From Anderseniella sp963700735 (GTDB lineage Bacteria > Pseudomonadota > Alphaproteobacteria > Rhizobiales > Aestuariivirgaceae), in contig CAVOYR010000005.1 of the NCBI GenBank assembly GCA_963700735.1, positions 1 through 64,000 of the forward strand: a DNA stretch of 64,000 bases. The letters are read 5' to 3'. Each line of letters begins with the position of its first letter. Position 1 is the stretch's first letter. The notes under the pieces are model-generated. The model ran no database searches and was not told where the DNA came from. It worked only from the letters and a program-made list of their open reading frames with translations. Position numbers and translations under genes: made by a program. Positions 16,403 to 24,844 of the stretch are shown piece by piece.

Positions 16403-17440
16403 TCAATGTAGACCGCCGTCTGCCAATCTTGCATTACCATGCGCCTCGTTGATGCCGGATGCGGACTTCGAAATCTCGCTGTCCCAGCCTAGCGACAGTG
16501 CCAGAGTTCGGCCGTTCTCTGCAATGGCAGCAGCGTCCCTTACGTGTGCCCTGCACCACGCTATCCGTTCGACAAGATCGTGCAGGTCTGCTGCTGCCGG
16601 CACATAATGTTCCCAGGGGTTAAAACGCGACGAATACCATTGCCGGTATCCTTCGTGGCATTCAGGCTTGATGATGCAACACCCCATCAGGAGACGGGTA
16701 AAGGTGCTGGACCATGCCAGGGTGTTGCCGTTTATCGCAACGTGATAGCGCACATCAAGCCATTCAAGCGGATCAAGACGGTGACCCAGAATGCCGGCTC
16801 CGGCCAGACGGCGTACATCGCTCAACACATCGCCGGATTGCGCAATGCCACTTAGCCGTACATCACAACCAGCCACGTCTTTCAGCAGCAGGCACAAGCG
16901 CGTGCGTGGCAGAAGTTCCAACATATCGGCAGTCATGTCAGGTTGGCTGATGGCCCCCCGCGTGCCGGTTGTAGATCCACGCCACAGCACGAGGTCTCGC
17001 CTGTCCTCGAACGCTGGCACGTGGTCGGTCAGACTTCGCAGCCTGTGATATCCCCTGGACTGGATGAATTCGTTGTCGGGTATCAGAATGCTGCCGGGGT
17101 GATTGCCACACATGCTGACAATTCCTTCGCCGCAGTGCTCGCCATCGGAGAACTCTGCAGTTCCAGATACGCCCGGCTCACATCGCGCGAGTACTGCAGA
17201 CATTGCCGAGATTCGGGCGATGGCCGTGTCCGGATCATGCACAAGCGCTGCGCGCGAGATCGCCAGATGAAGTGCCGACGATCGGCGCGAGAACGCGAAC
17301 CGGTGCCGGTCGGCATCCCAACTGGTTTCGTGAAGGTAGACCGGCAACCCCGCATGCCGCCGGCATCGTCTTGCGAGGCGTACAGCATGTCTCGCGAGCG
17401 TCGGACCAAAGCGGGTGGCGGCCAGGAGCACATTCATCAT
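16403..17440 (-). CDS. GT90 (CAP10-like) glycosyltransferase
   Basis: A protein of about 345 residues of the CAP10/GT90 family, which includes eukaryotic protein O-glucosyltransferases (POGLUT) and fungal capsule xylosyltransferases. Visible hallmarks are LVLWRGSTTG in the middle, then YHVAINGNTLAWSS, RLLMGCCIIKPE, the WEHYVPAAADLHDLVE block and a C-terminal AENGR. The ATG at 17438-17440 is taken as start; a TTG sixteen codons upstream is also open but has no ribosome-binding site. It lies at the right edge of the glycosyltransferase locus beside the degraded phosphatase-like gene. Eukaryotic members glycosylate peptides directly, which is suggestive beside the peptide genes. Confidence 0.78.
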   Translation of the reverse strand: MMNVLLAATRFGPTLARHAVRLARRCRRHAGLPVYLHETSWDADRHRFAFSRRSSALHLAISRAALVHDPDTAIARISAMSAVLARCEPGVSGTAEFSDGEHCGEGIVSMCGNHPGSILIPDNEFIQSRGYHRLRSLTDHVPAFEDRRDLVLWRGSTTGTRGAISQPDMTADMLELLPRTRLCLLLKDVAGCDVRLSGIAQSGDVLSDVRRLAGAGILGHRLDPLEWLDVRYHVAINGNTLAWSSTFTRLLMGCCIIKPECHEGYRQWYSSRFNPWEHYVPAAADLHDLVERIAWCRAHVRDAAAIAENGRTLALSLGWDSEISKSASGINEAHGNARLADGGLH

Positions 17441-17955
17441 GGAGTTGAAGCCAACTTGACGATTAGCCCTCTTATTGAGGGTGATCAAAAGGACACAACG
17501 ATCTCGTGGCGTTCCAACAGCGCTCTCACATCAGCTGAACCGGGCGGCATTCAGGATGATGCTGACTATCCTGCAATAACTATCCGCCTCGGCGCAACCA
17601 CGGTCGGTTTGGTGTAGAGCAAGTATTGGTGCTTCCCTCCGAAAGCAGCCGTTCTTTCGCACCCGCCGAGAATGACCGCTTACCGCCCGACGAGGCCTCA
17701 GCCACTTTCGGCCCATTGCTGCCGTTCGTTTGTCGCGCAGCGAACGGCAGGAGCGAGCCCAAAGTGGACATTTGACCATGCTCTAGAAAGCAAGCCTTGT
17801 TGGACGGGAGCTCTGGGATGTGTCTTGGTAAGGTAACCAATTTTACACCACTCGCTCAGCTTCAACCGCGAGCATGAACTTCTCGATGTATCATGACGGG
17901 GGTTAATGCCTGACGGATCGAGCGTTCTAGTAGAACAAGAGCACAAGGGGGCTTT
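17441..17955. other. Non-coding gap with palindromic repeats
   Basis: No gene visible. The gap holds one well-formed palindromic repeat (17702-17767) and flanking sequence of similar style that may be older copies. An upstream segment belongs to the possible TTG-started N-terminus of the GT90 gene (to 17488). Confidence 0.5.
17702..17767. repeat. Imperfect palindromic repeat element (REP-like)
   Basis: A 66-base hairpin-forming element. Inner arms CTGCCGTTCG (17719-17728) and CGAACGGCAG (17741-17750) are perfect 10-base complements around a 12-base loop; outer arms CCACTTT (17702-17708) and AAAGTGG (17761-17767) close it. The 15-mer CGGCCCATTGCTGCC inside it also occurs at 1996-2010, and related degenerate sequence appears near 18,555 and 19,145, so it is a member of a dispersed family within this accessory region. 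Confidence 0.65.
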
Positions 17956-18402
17956 ATGAGCTTTCCACAAAGAGTACTGATCGTAGATGACGATCCCATT
18001 CAAAGGGCTGTGCTAGAGCGGATTTTCAAGAATCATGGGTCAGAAACTGTTGAGTTGGCTGAAGATGGTCTCGAAGCCATCTCGGCCTTGGAGAGCTCAG
18101 CAGAGCGTTTTGACCTGATTGTCCTCGATCTTTTGATGCCCCAGTATGATGGGATCAGATTGATATCTTATCTCGAAAGCCAGAACATCAGGTCTCGACT
18201 GCTAATCATATCAAATTTACCCGAAAATGTTGTCCGGATGTCTAGCAGGCTTGCAGAAGCAAGTGGGCTTGTATCTGTCGGCTACCTGCGGAAACCGGTG
18301 GTATGGAAATCCCTACTGAGGATGGTTGCAAGCCAGGCATGGCCGGAAGGGCCGGTTCCAAAGTCTGAACCTCATGAAGTCATACAAGTTAGTGGCGTGT
18401 AG
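17956..18402 (+). CDS. Single-domain response regulator (receiver only)
   Basis: A 148-residue CheY-like receiver with no output domain. All key residues are present: acidic pocket DDD at 11-13, phospho-acceptor Asp58 in LDLLMP, Ser86 at the switch position and Lys113 in LRKP. Such proteins act by binding partners or by relaying phosphate in a phosphorelay. A good ribosome-binding site (AAGGGGG) precedes the ATG. No histidine kinase is encoded nearby, so it is an orphan. It sits between repeat-rich gaps in the accessory region. Confidence 0.85.
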   Translation: MSFPQRVLIVDDDPIQRAVLERIFKNHGSETVELAEDGLEAISALESSAERFDLIVLDLLMPQYDGIRLISYLESQNIRSRLLIISNLPENVVRMSSRLAEASGLVSVGYLRKPVVWKSLLRMVASQAWPEGPVPKSEPHEVIQVSGV

Positions 18403-18681
18403 CCTTCGAACGACTGCTAGACGCGGTCATGACCTTGGGATCACAATAGGTCAGGCGACCCACCTTAGCCGTGGGACAGACGCCCATCGCTGCCCGATCA
18501 ATGTCTGCAGTAGCTTCAAGAACGGACATCTGCCACACCGAGGTACATGGTCATTTTGTCCGCATTGCCGTCGCTCGGCAACTGTACGATCAGAGTGAAG
18601 CCTGCTGCAATGCGACGAATTTCGGCTGTGAGCCCAATTTTGCCATTGATATCCAGCATACTAAGTCTAACAATTTGAATC
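18403..18681. repeat. Non-coding gap with a degenerate repeat
   Basis: No gene visible. It contains TTTGTCCGCATTG (about 18555-18567), which recurs at about 19145-19157, each time followed by imperfect inverted-repeat sequence. These look like eroded members of the palindromic family seen at 17702-17767. Confidence 0.4.
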
Positions 18682-19128
18682 ATGTTCAAGCCGAAGAAAA
18701 ACGTCAAACACGATCCAGAGCAGCAATGGAAATTGCCAGATCGGATATTCTTCGGATTTGGAGCATGCCATATACTCGCAGGAACTTTTTTAGATGGGCC
18801 TCCTCTACAGGGCTTTCACGCTGAATGGATTGACCCATATGATGGCTTCAATGGCACACATGTCTATGTCACGAACGGCTTGTGGGCATTTGATTTCCAC
18901 GGATATTCATTGCGAGAAAAGCTGCTTGCAAAATACTGGAAAGGTCAGAGAGCGAGACAGGCGTATTGGGATGCAGAGATACAGTGTGTAGGCTTCTCGC
19001 TGCTCGACACAGTCGAATTAAACAAGCTTACCCACAGAGGTCCAGATCAGTACTTTCGAGATCCCATACCAAGAGCCCGACACTTTATTCTCTCCAAGAA
19101 AATCCCGAATGCACTATCTCGACCCTAA
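18682..19128 (+). CDS. Conserved-looking hypothetical protein
   Basis: A 148-residue protein rich in aromatic residues, with blocks such as LPDRIFFGFGACHILAG (about residues 18-34), AFDFHGYS and YWKGQRARQAYWD. No signal peptide or membrane helix. The dense pattern of Trp, Tyr, His and Gly looks like a folded conserved domain, and I recall similar proteins in other alphaproteobacteria, but I cannot name a family or function. Composition is AT-richer than the core genes, in line with the accessory region. Confidence 0.5.
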   Translation: MFKPKKNVKHDPEQQWKLPDRIFFGFGACHILAGTFLDGPPLQGFHAEWIDPYDGFNGTHVYVTNGLWAFDFHGYSLREKLLAKYWKGQRARQAYWDAEIQCVGFSLLDTVELNKLTHRGPDQYFRDPIPRARHFILSKKIPNALSRP

Positions 19129-19669
19129 GCCCATTAAAGACCAATTTGTCCGCATTGTTGCAGTTGATGCAAGTCGCAGCGAACGGCCGCTTTCCGCCCT
19201 TACCGGCTCTTGCCATTCAATTCAATCATTGCGCGAGGACCAAAATCTGGCCCGGCTACACGCAGGCTTTTTCGGCGGTGGTGGCCTTTAGTACCGTCCC
19301 TAGCCAAGCGTATCCAATCCACGGGAAATTGCTCGGCTACACGCGTGAATTTCTCCATGAAGGCGCGGGATGAGCCTGTTTGTCAGGCAACGAGGCAATG
19401 TAGACCGCGACCTGCTGACCTCGTTCTCTACAGGCCCGCGCCACAGCGCGGGTCCAATTTGGCAATGAAGTCACTGTCTTCGATAACGCGCGTGGCGGCT
19501 TGCGCTGTGGTTACGCCACCGCCACGCGCTGCCTGATGATGTTGAAGTTTGAATTCTGGAGAAACCCTTCTGGTAAATATCTATATAGGGGCTTCTCATG
19601 CGACCACGATCACCATGAATTCAGGGTTTTTGGTCGCACTACAAGCCCAGATACTGCAACTTGCTCTCA
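19129..19669. other. 541-base non-coding gap
   Basis: I see no gene with a ribosome-binding site or recognisable domain here. It holds the second copy of TTTGTCCGCATTG (about 19145) with an imperfect inverted repeat after it, and a GC-rich stretch at 19470-19535. Short open frames are interrupted and look random. Confidence 0.4.
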
Positions 19670-20125
19670 TTAGTGAGATTTGCGGGCTGCTGATGCGACT
19701 GTGCTGGGCTCTTGCTGCGACCGTGTTTTGGCTTCACGGGCAGGAAACTTCATAAATGCTTTCGAGGGCAATTCACCCGTCTCATCACATCTGAAAGCAG
19801 TCAGCCGATAAATCGCTGCGCGTTTGAGTTTATGGCCAAACGCCGATGGGACGACGACTTCAATGAAACCTCGCTCTGTGAGCACATTCAGTGCCCTGGC
19901 AGCAGTGGACTTGTGCACACCAAGCCGCTCGGCAAGCCTCCGGCTCGAAATGGCCAAGCGGCCATTGTTGCTACCATTAAAGAGGTATGCCACTTCCAGG
20001 TAGGCGCATCGCTCCGGTGGCGTCAGAGATCGATACGCAGGGGAATCGAGTAAATAGTGCTGAAGCGCCACAAACGATCCTAAACTTCCCTTGGAGCGCC
20101 CCTTCGCATCATGCTTGCGTGCCAT
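19670..20125 (-). CDS. Helix-turn-helix protein of a mobile element
   Basis: A 151-residue protein with a winged-helix DNA-binding core: LTPPERCAYLEVAYLF, then the helix-turn-helix RRLAERLGVHKSTAARAL at about residues 62-80 and a wing with RGFIEVV. This arrangement resembles replication-associated or regulatory proteins of plasmids and integrative elements. The start at 20123-20125 is chosen over upstream ATGs because GGAG precedes it and the protein then begins MARKHDAKG. It lies four bases downstream of a small gene on the same strand, as part of an element module that points away from the integrase. Confidence 0.6.
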   Translation of the reverse strand: MARKHDAKGRSKGSLGSFVALQHYLLDSPAYRSLTPPERCAYLEVAYLFNGSNNGRLAISSRRLAERLGVHKSTAARALNVLTERGFIEVVVPSAFGHKLKRAAIYRLTAFRCDETGELPSKAFMKFPAREAKTRSQQEPSTVASAARKSH

Positions 20126-20129
20126 TGCA

Positions 20130-20312
20130 CTATCTCCGTCGAATCCCAAGCCCATTCTGGTCAGCGATGACCTGGGCGACCGGTAGAGAAAGACCTGTCT
20201 TGCCAGCAAGCTTGATCGCGGCACGATCGTAGCGATGGCGATCTGTACTGGTTGTCCACGAGCCGAGAGCTGTAGTGTTGAAAGGCAGATTGGAAGCGCG
20301 TAGGTTCTTCAT
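20130..20312 (-). CDS. Small mobile-element protein
   Basis: A 60-residue protein with a conserved-looking C-terminal helix (KLAGKTGLSLPVAQVIAD). It ends four bases before the helix-turn-helix gene, so the two are probably co-transcribed. Similar tiny proteins accompany plasmid and phage-like modules in alphaproteobacteria. Function unknown. Confidence 0.5.
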   Translation of the reverse strand: MKNLRASNLPFNTTALGSWTTSTDRHRYDRAAIKLAGKTGLSLPVAQVIADQNGLGIRRR

Positions 20313-20400
20313 CCTTGCATTCCTTGTTTTGATCGCATGGAATTGAGGACTGGCCCCGGGTTTGTGTTTCAGCACCCCGGGGTTTCCTCATTCTTGGGCA

Positions 20401-20610
20401 TCAGTCGCTCTGTTGGTGTTTGGATTTGCTCGCGTACACGCGTGATTTTGCAAAACCTCGATTGGTCGAGGGGTCTGGGTCCACACCAAACCGGAAGGGG
20501 TGCAAAGCGCAGGTATGGACGGGGCAATGTTTCACCTCGCCAGGTTGCTGACCGGAACAGTCGAGGCATTTCTCGCGGATCGAGCGCAGCACTTTAGCCT
20601 TGGCTGTCAT
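20401..20610 (-). CDS. Small cysteine-containing mobile-element protein
   Basis: A 69-residue protein with the pattern RSIREKCLDCSG, then VKHCPVHTCALHPFRFG. The spaced cysteines and histidines suggest a small zinc-binding fold. Proteins with this C-x2-C...C-x4-C-x-L-x-PFR layout are common in phage-like and integrative elements. The start at 20608-20610 overlaps the stop of the AlpA-like gene, which supports it. Function unknown. Confidence 0.6.
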   Translation of the reverse strand: MTAKAKVLRSIREKCLDCSGQQPGEVKHCPVHTCALHPFRFGVDPDPSTNRGFAKSRVYASKSKHQQSD

Positions 20611-20816
20611 GGCCGCCCACCATTGCGTTGAGCTGCCATTCTCTGCCGAAGCCATTCCTGCACTTCGGTGGAAGACCAATGCCGCTTGCCGCGGATCAGT
20701 TCATAGGGCTCGGGAAATCCGTCGCGGCGGATCATCTCGCGCAAAGTCGTTGCAGATTTGACATCGAGGATCTGCATGACGGTGGCGGCTGACAACATTT
20801 TCTCTGGATCTGTCAT
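20607..20816 (-). CDS. AlpA-family excisionase/regulator
   Basis: A 69-residue MerR-like winged-helix protein of the AlpA family: a helix with AATVMQILDVKSATTL, a turn with the target contact RDGFPEPYEL and the RHWSSTEVQEWL helix. AlpA-type proteins switch integrase or excision functions on in P4-like elements. Together with the P4-type integrase 800 bases to the right, it marks this stretch as an integrated element. Confidence 0.75.
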   Translation of the reverse strand: MTDPEKMLSAATVMQILDVKSATTLREMIRRDGFPEPYELIRGKRHWSSTEVQEWLRQRMAAQRNGGRP

Positions 20817-20913
20817 TCGTCACTCCATCTGTTGAAAGATGGCGAAAAATGACTGTGAATTCAGAGAGATGTCGAGCCAAACTAGGGGTCGTAATTATCT
20901 AGAGCGGAGGGAA

Positions 20914-21390
20914 TTAATTGCGCATTTTGCGCCGGATTCGATCAATGTCGTTATGATCATTCACACGAAATCCAAGCATAACAGCAGCTTCGCCGATGGC
21001 ACTCTTTATGCTCATTCTAGGATTCTCGGCTATCATCGCTTTGGCGGCAGCAACGATTTTATTGTCGCCCTCATATATAATTCCGCTGCCCTTTCGTCTG
21101 CCTCGCTTGCCATTTTTGACACCACGACGCCCACCAGGGTCATTGGCTTTCGTCGCTGGCTCGGTTCCATACATGTCAATTTGGTTCTCGATGTTCTCAC
21201 TCAAGCGATTGAAAGAGAAGTCGATTGGGCGGACAAACCGGGGTGCTGGTTGGTGCTCTTTTGCCAGACGGTCTATCCAGGCGCGCGTTTCCGATGAGTA
21301 GTGTGGTGGAGTGGAACCACCATACTTCTCCGGGTGTTCGATCTCATCAAGGCAGACCCGCGCAATGGTCTGGAGAAACGTAGGCTGCAT
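20914..21390 (-). CDS. Hypothetical mobile-element protein
   Basis: A 158-residue, basic, probably cytoplasmic protein. It has a Lys/Arg/Gly-rich middle (GRRGVKNGKRGRRKG at about residues 87-101) that could contact nucleic acid, and a helical C-terminal part ending RIRRKMRN. No family recognised. It shares strand with the AlpA-like gene and the integrase and lies between them, so it belongs to the same element. Confidence 0.5.
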   Translation of the reverse strand: MQPTFLQTIARVCLDEIEHPEKYGGSTPPHYSSETRAWIDRLAKEHQPAPRFVRPIDFSFNRLSENIENQIDMYGTEPATKANDPGGRRGVKNGKRGRRKGSGIIYEGDNKIVAAAKAMIAENPRMSIKSAIGEAAVMLGFRVNDHNDIDRIRRKMRN

Positions 21391-21638
21391 GTGCTGTCGT
21401 GGCGTAGTGTGCCCCGCCTGAATACCACGAACGTTCAGGAAATGCCTTCACTGCCCAATCCCGCAAAGACCGGAACTCATCCATGCATCTCGTTCAATAC
21501 ACTCACGGGACATCCGAAAGTTCGACTGAGTAACAGATCTTCTCAACTTCACCTAAAGCAGCAAGATCGGGTCTGATTGACATGAGTTAGCCGACGATCA
21601 TGTTGTTCGATACTGGCATACTGTGTCTACGGCTATCG

Positions 21639-22844
21639 TTACCCCTCATTGGCAGAAAACGCAGAACGCTCCTTAGCTTCTCCACTGGCCAGATAGCTCT
21701 CCCATGCTGCCATGATCTCCCGGCGCCGGTCGAGCAGGTCTGACCGGGCATAGGCGGCTTCCACCTTGTTGCTGACTTCATGCGCAAGGCATTTCTCGAT
21801 CGCTGCATGTGGAAAGCCGGTGGTCTCTCCACACCAGTCCCGAAACGTACTGCGGAACCCGTGCACGGTGACAGGTACCTTCATCCGTTCAAGCAGCTTC
21901 AACATGGCCATGTTGCTAAGGGGCTTGCGGGTTCGCTGACCCTCAAAGATCCAGCCGCCTGCTTCGGTAACTGGCCGAATGGTCTCAATGATCGCCACGG
22001 CACGATCCGAGAGAGGTACTCGATGCTCCTTGCCAGCCTTCATACGGCTTGCAGGGATGGTCCATAAGCGCTTGCCAATGTCGATCTCGTCCCATCGTGC
22101 ATTTATGACTTCTCCGGTTCGAGCTGCCGTGAGGATGGTGAACTCCAGCGCCAGCTTTGCCATTGCCGGCGTGTCATCGGAGCGCAACCTCGCTATGAAC
22201 GCCGGGAGGTCACGATAGTCCATGGCTGCAAAGTGTTGTGGCCTCAGTCGCTTGTCGCGCTTCAATGACGCTGACACGCCTGCAACGGGGTTTTCGCCCG
22301 CCAGGTGACCCTTGCCCTTGGCATCATCGAACACCGTGGCAATCCGCTGCTTCAGCCGCCGGGCCGTCTCGTGCTTCTCGAACCAGATCGGTGACAGCAC
22401 GGAAACAACATCAGGCGTCGTGATGTCGTCAATGCGACGCTTACCCAGTACCGGGAAGGCGTACTGCTCAAGCGTGGTAATCCACTGCTGCCGGTGTTTG
22501 GCGTTCTTCCATCGGGCCTTGTGTTGGGTGAAGTAGTCACGTGCGACGGTTTCAAAATCCGGGATGGACGAAGATCGCCGCAGCGTGACGGTGGGATCAT
22601 CACCAGTCCTTGCAGCCTTCAGGTAAAGCCGTGCCAGTTCGCGGGCTTCCGACAGGCTCACCAGTGGATAGCTTCCCAGTCCAAGGTCCCGGCGGCGGCC
22701 CTGAACCATGATGCGCAACAACCAGCGTTTTGCTGTCTTGTTGTCTGCAACGAGATACAGACCACCACCATCCCTGTAACGGCCGGGATCGGAGATGGCA
22801 TCGATCGCCTTGACGGTCAGCTGGTTGGTTTGGCGTGTGGCCAT
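21639..22844 (-). CDS. P4-type tyrosine integrase
   Basis: A 401-residue full-length integrase. The N-terminal arm-binding domain (DUF4102 type, residues 1-90, with DGGGLYLVA and LGLGSYPLVSLSEAR) is followed by a core-binding domain and a catalytic domain with Arg242 (TAARTGE), His328 and Arg331 (HGFRSTF), His355 (LAHE) and Tyr365 (AYARSD). Integrases of this type use the 3' end of a tRNA gene as target. A tRNA-Ser-like 3' end lies about 150 bases upstream of its start, so the gene sits at the right edge of its element in the usual orientation. Confidence 0.92.
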   Translation of the reverse strand: MATRQTNQLTVKAIDAISDPGRYRDGGGLYLVADNKTAKRWLLRIMVQGRRRDLGLGSYPLVSLSEARELARLYLKAARTGDDPTVTLRRSSSIPDFETVARDYFTQHKARWKNAKHRQQWITTLEQYAFPVLGKRRIDDITTPDVVSVLSPIWFEKHETARRLKQRIATVFDDAKGKGHLAGENPVAGVSASLKRDKRLRPQHFAAMDYRDLPAFIARLRSDDTPAMAKLALEFTILTAARTGEVINARWDEIDIGKRLWTIPASRMKAGKEHRVPLSDRAVAIIETIRPVTEAGGWIFEGQRTRKPLSNMAMLKLLERMKVPVTVHGFRSTFRDWCGETTGFPHAAIEKCLAHEVSNKVEAAYARSDLLDRRREIMAAWESYLASGEAKERSAFSANEG

Positions 22845-22997
22845 ATCTATTGCTCACTTCATCCCACAGTTCACCCCACAATGTGAGCTGATTTGAAATA
22901 ACTGGCAATGATGGAGAATGACGCATACTGCATCAAATTCCTGTAAAAATGATACAGAAATGATCGTGTATGTCCAAACATGGGCGTGAGGTTGGTG

Positions 22998-23014
22998 GAC
23001 TCCCCCTCCGCCAG
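22998..23014 (+). repeat. Likely attachment site: 3' end of a tRNA-Ser gene
   Basis: The sequence ends CCCCCTCCGCCA, as bacterial tRNA-Ser genes do at the acceptor stem and CCA. The rest of a tRNA is absent upstream, so this is a fragment as left by integration. It lies beside the integrase, and ordinary chromosomal genes begin right after it. The matching intact tRNA-Ser and the other attachment site are not in the window, so the element probably extends past base 1. Confidence 0.45.
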
Positions 23015-23069
23015 CATTCACCAGGAAGGCGCGTGCCGGTTCCGGCGGTCACAGGATCGGGTTTGAACC

Positions 23070-24080
23070 CTACGCCAGCAGGTCCTGCACGGCCTGCCGG
23101 ATGAATGCCTCGTCGTCAGGCGACGCAACCGGGTTTCCGGCCCGGTGTCCCCAGTCTGAAACGATGGGACGAAGCTCGGCGTTGGGCATCATTGCCGTTT
23201 CGATCTCGCTGTCTGTCAGCGTGAAGTACAGGTCGGTGGTGCACGGCATGACAATTGACGGGGCCTTGATCGTGCCCAGCGCTGCAGACAGGTTTCCATT
23301 GAAGTGGTCTGTGGCTGAAATGTCCGACCGTATCCAGGTGTCGATCATCGACAACAGATCCATCGGATCACGGCGCATGAAGTTGCCTTCCCAGGCCCTC
23401 ACGATGAAATCATCGAGTGAATCGAACCCGACGCCGGCCCACAGCTCACGGCGATAGAATGCCTGGCTTTGCGCCCAGCTGGCATAGATGCGTGCAAACG
23501 CCCGAAGGCCCCGCACCGGTTTGCCGGCAAACCAGCCGTCGCGCCATTCCGGGTCGGCCGTGAGTGCCAGCCGGAGGCTTTCCAGGAACAGCTTGTTGTG
23601 CGGGCTGGTTCGCGCCGACGTGCAGGTAACACAGATGCGCTCGACCCTGTCGGGGTACAGGGCACCCCAGTGCAATGCCTGCTGTCCACCCATCGACCAG
23701 CCATAGGCCAGTGCGATGCGCTCCACACCAAGCACTTCCCTCAACAACCTGTCCTGTGCCGCGACGTTGTCCATGTGACTGAACGCAGGCGCCCTGCCCT
23801 GAACAAAGGGAGCGGACAGGTTGCTGGGACTGGCCGACAGCCCGTTTCCGAGCTGGTTCGGTATAACGATGCAGTACTTCTCAGGATCGAGGATCCGGTC
23901 CGGCCCAATCAACCAGTCGATGTCTGAATGATGGGCGCCGTAGGAAGTCGGATAAAGAATCAGATTGGACTTGTTCCGGTTCAGGTTGCCATAGACACGA
24001 TAGGCGAGGTGCATGGCGGGCAGCCGGATGCCGCAGGCCAGGGTGGTCGGACCCAGTTGGAAAACCTCGTAATCACTCAT
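23070..24080 (-). CDS. Alpha/beta hydrolase of the homoserine O-acetyltransferase (MetX) family
   Basis: A 336-residue alpha/beta hydrolase of the MetX family. The nucleophile elbow is GWSMGG with Ser129, and the C-terminal histidine is in DWGHRAGNP. The strand order and the FSHMDNVAAQDRLL block fit MetX-like acyltransferases. True MetX enzymes make O-acetylhomoserine for methionine; this one lacks methionine-pathway neighbours and no SAM riboswitch is evident upstream, so it may be a paralogue with another substrate. The ATG at 24078-24080 is taken as start, with GGGGCG upstream; an ATG 13 codons earlier is also open. First ordinary gene right of the mobile element. Confidence 0.75.
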   Translation of the reverse strand: MSDYEVFQLGPTTLACGIRLPAMHLAYRVYGNLNRNKSNLILYPTSYGAHHSDIDWLIGPDRILDPEKYCIVIPNQLGNGLSASPSNLSAPFVQGRAPAFSHMDNVAAQDRLLREVLGVERIALAYGWSMGGQQALHWGALYPDRVERICVTCTSARTSPHNKLFLESLRLALTADPEWRDGWFAGKPVRGLRAFARIYASWAQSQAFYRRELWAGVGFDSLDDFIVRAWEGNFMRRDPMDLLSMIDTWIRSDISATDHFNGNLSAALGTIKAPSIVMPCTTDLYFTLTDSEIETAMMPNAELRPIVSDWGHRAGNPVASPDDEAFIRQAVQDLLA

Positions 24081-24194
24081 TGTGTCGCCCCTGTGGCTGA
24101 TCCTCGAAAGTGGGGGCATTTGCGGATCGAGTCCATTGGCAATGACGTCTGCGGGGTATGTTCATCATGCCTGCCCTGTTCTACGGTCATTGCC

Positions 24195-24824
24195 ATGCTC
24201 GAGACCGCAATCATTGCCTTCACCACCTTCTTCGCCACGATCGGCCCGCCGGACGTAGCCGTGGTGTTTGCTGCACTGACGGCGAAGAACAGCCCGTCTG
24301 AACGGCGAAGACTTGCACTGCGGGCAATTCTCGTTGCGTCCGCCATCCTGATGTTCTTCGCCTTTTTCGGCAAGCCGCTGCTGGGCCATCTGGGCATCTC
24401 GCTGGCGGCAATGCGGACCGCTGGCGGTCTCTTGCTGTTTCTCATCGCCCTCGACCTGGTGTTTGCACGTATGTCAGGCGGAACATCCACCACACCTGAG
24501 GAAGAGGCGGAAGCAGCAGGCAGGGATGACATTTCGGTATTCCCGCTGGCGACACCGCTGATCGCCGGTCCCGGTGCAATCGGTGCCGCGATCCTGCTCA
24601 TGGCCAGCGAAAGTGGCAACCCCGCAGGCATGGCAATGGTCATTGGGGCCTTGCTGGCAGTGCTGGCTGTAACCTTTGGCCTGATGATTGCGGCAGCCCA
24701 GGTCCAGAAGGTACTGGGACTGACCGGCGTGCACGTGGTGGCACGGGTGCTTGGCGTGTTGCTCGCGGCGCTGGCTGTACAGTTCGTGTTCGACGGCATC
24801 AAGGAAAGCGGCTTGCTGAACTGA
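24195..24824 (+). CDS. MarC-family integral membrane protein
   Basis: A 209-residue membrane protein with about six hydrophobic helices. It has the family pattern: an N-terminal TTFFATIGPPDVAVVFAALT helix, a charged cytoplasmic loop, then FPLATPLIAGPGAIG as the second repeat's conserved turn. MarC proteins were once linked to antibiotic resistance but their transport role is unsettled. The start at 24195 is chosen because it begins directly at the first helix; longer in-frame upstream sequence overlaps the divergent hydrolase gene. Confidence 0.85.
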   Translation: MLETAIIAFTTFFATIGPPDVAVVFAALTAKNSPSERRRLALRAILVASAILMFFAFFGKPLLGHLGISLAAMRTAGGLLLFLIALDLVFARMSGGTSTTPEEEAEAAGRDDISVFPLATPLIAGPGAIGAAILLMASESGNPAGMAMVIGALLAVLAVTFGLMIAAAQVQKVLGLTGVHVVARVLGVLLAALAVQFVFDGIKESGLLN

Positions 24825-24844
24825 CAGGCCAGTGTGCTGAACAT

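Noticed and set aside
22990..23070. A complete tRNA gene
   Set aside because: Only the last bases resemble tRNA-Ser; no D- or anticodon arm is present upstream.
24081..24194. SAM riboswitch upstream of the MetX-like gene
   Set aside because: No paired stems or conserved motif of a known SAM riboswitch could be seen.
24077..24844. A 255-codon minus-strand frame
   Set aside because: Antisense to marC, whose membrane pattern is convincing.
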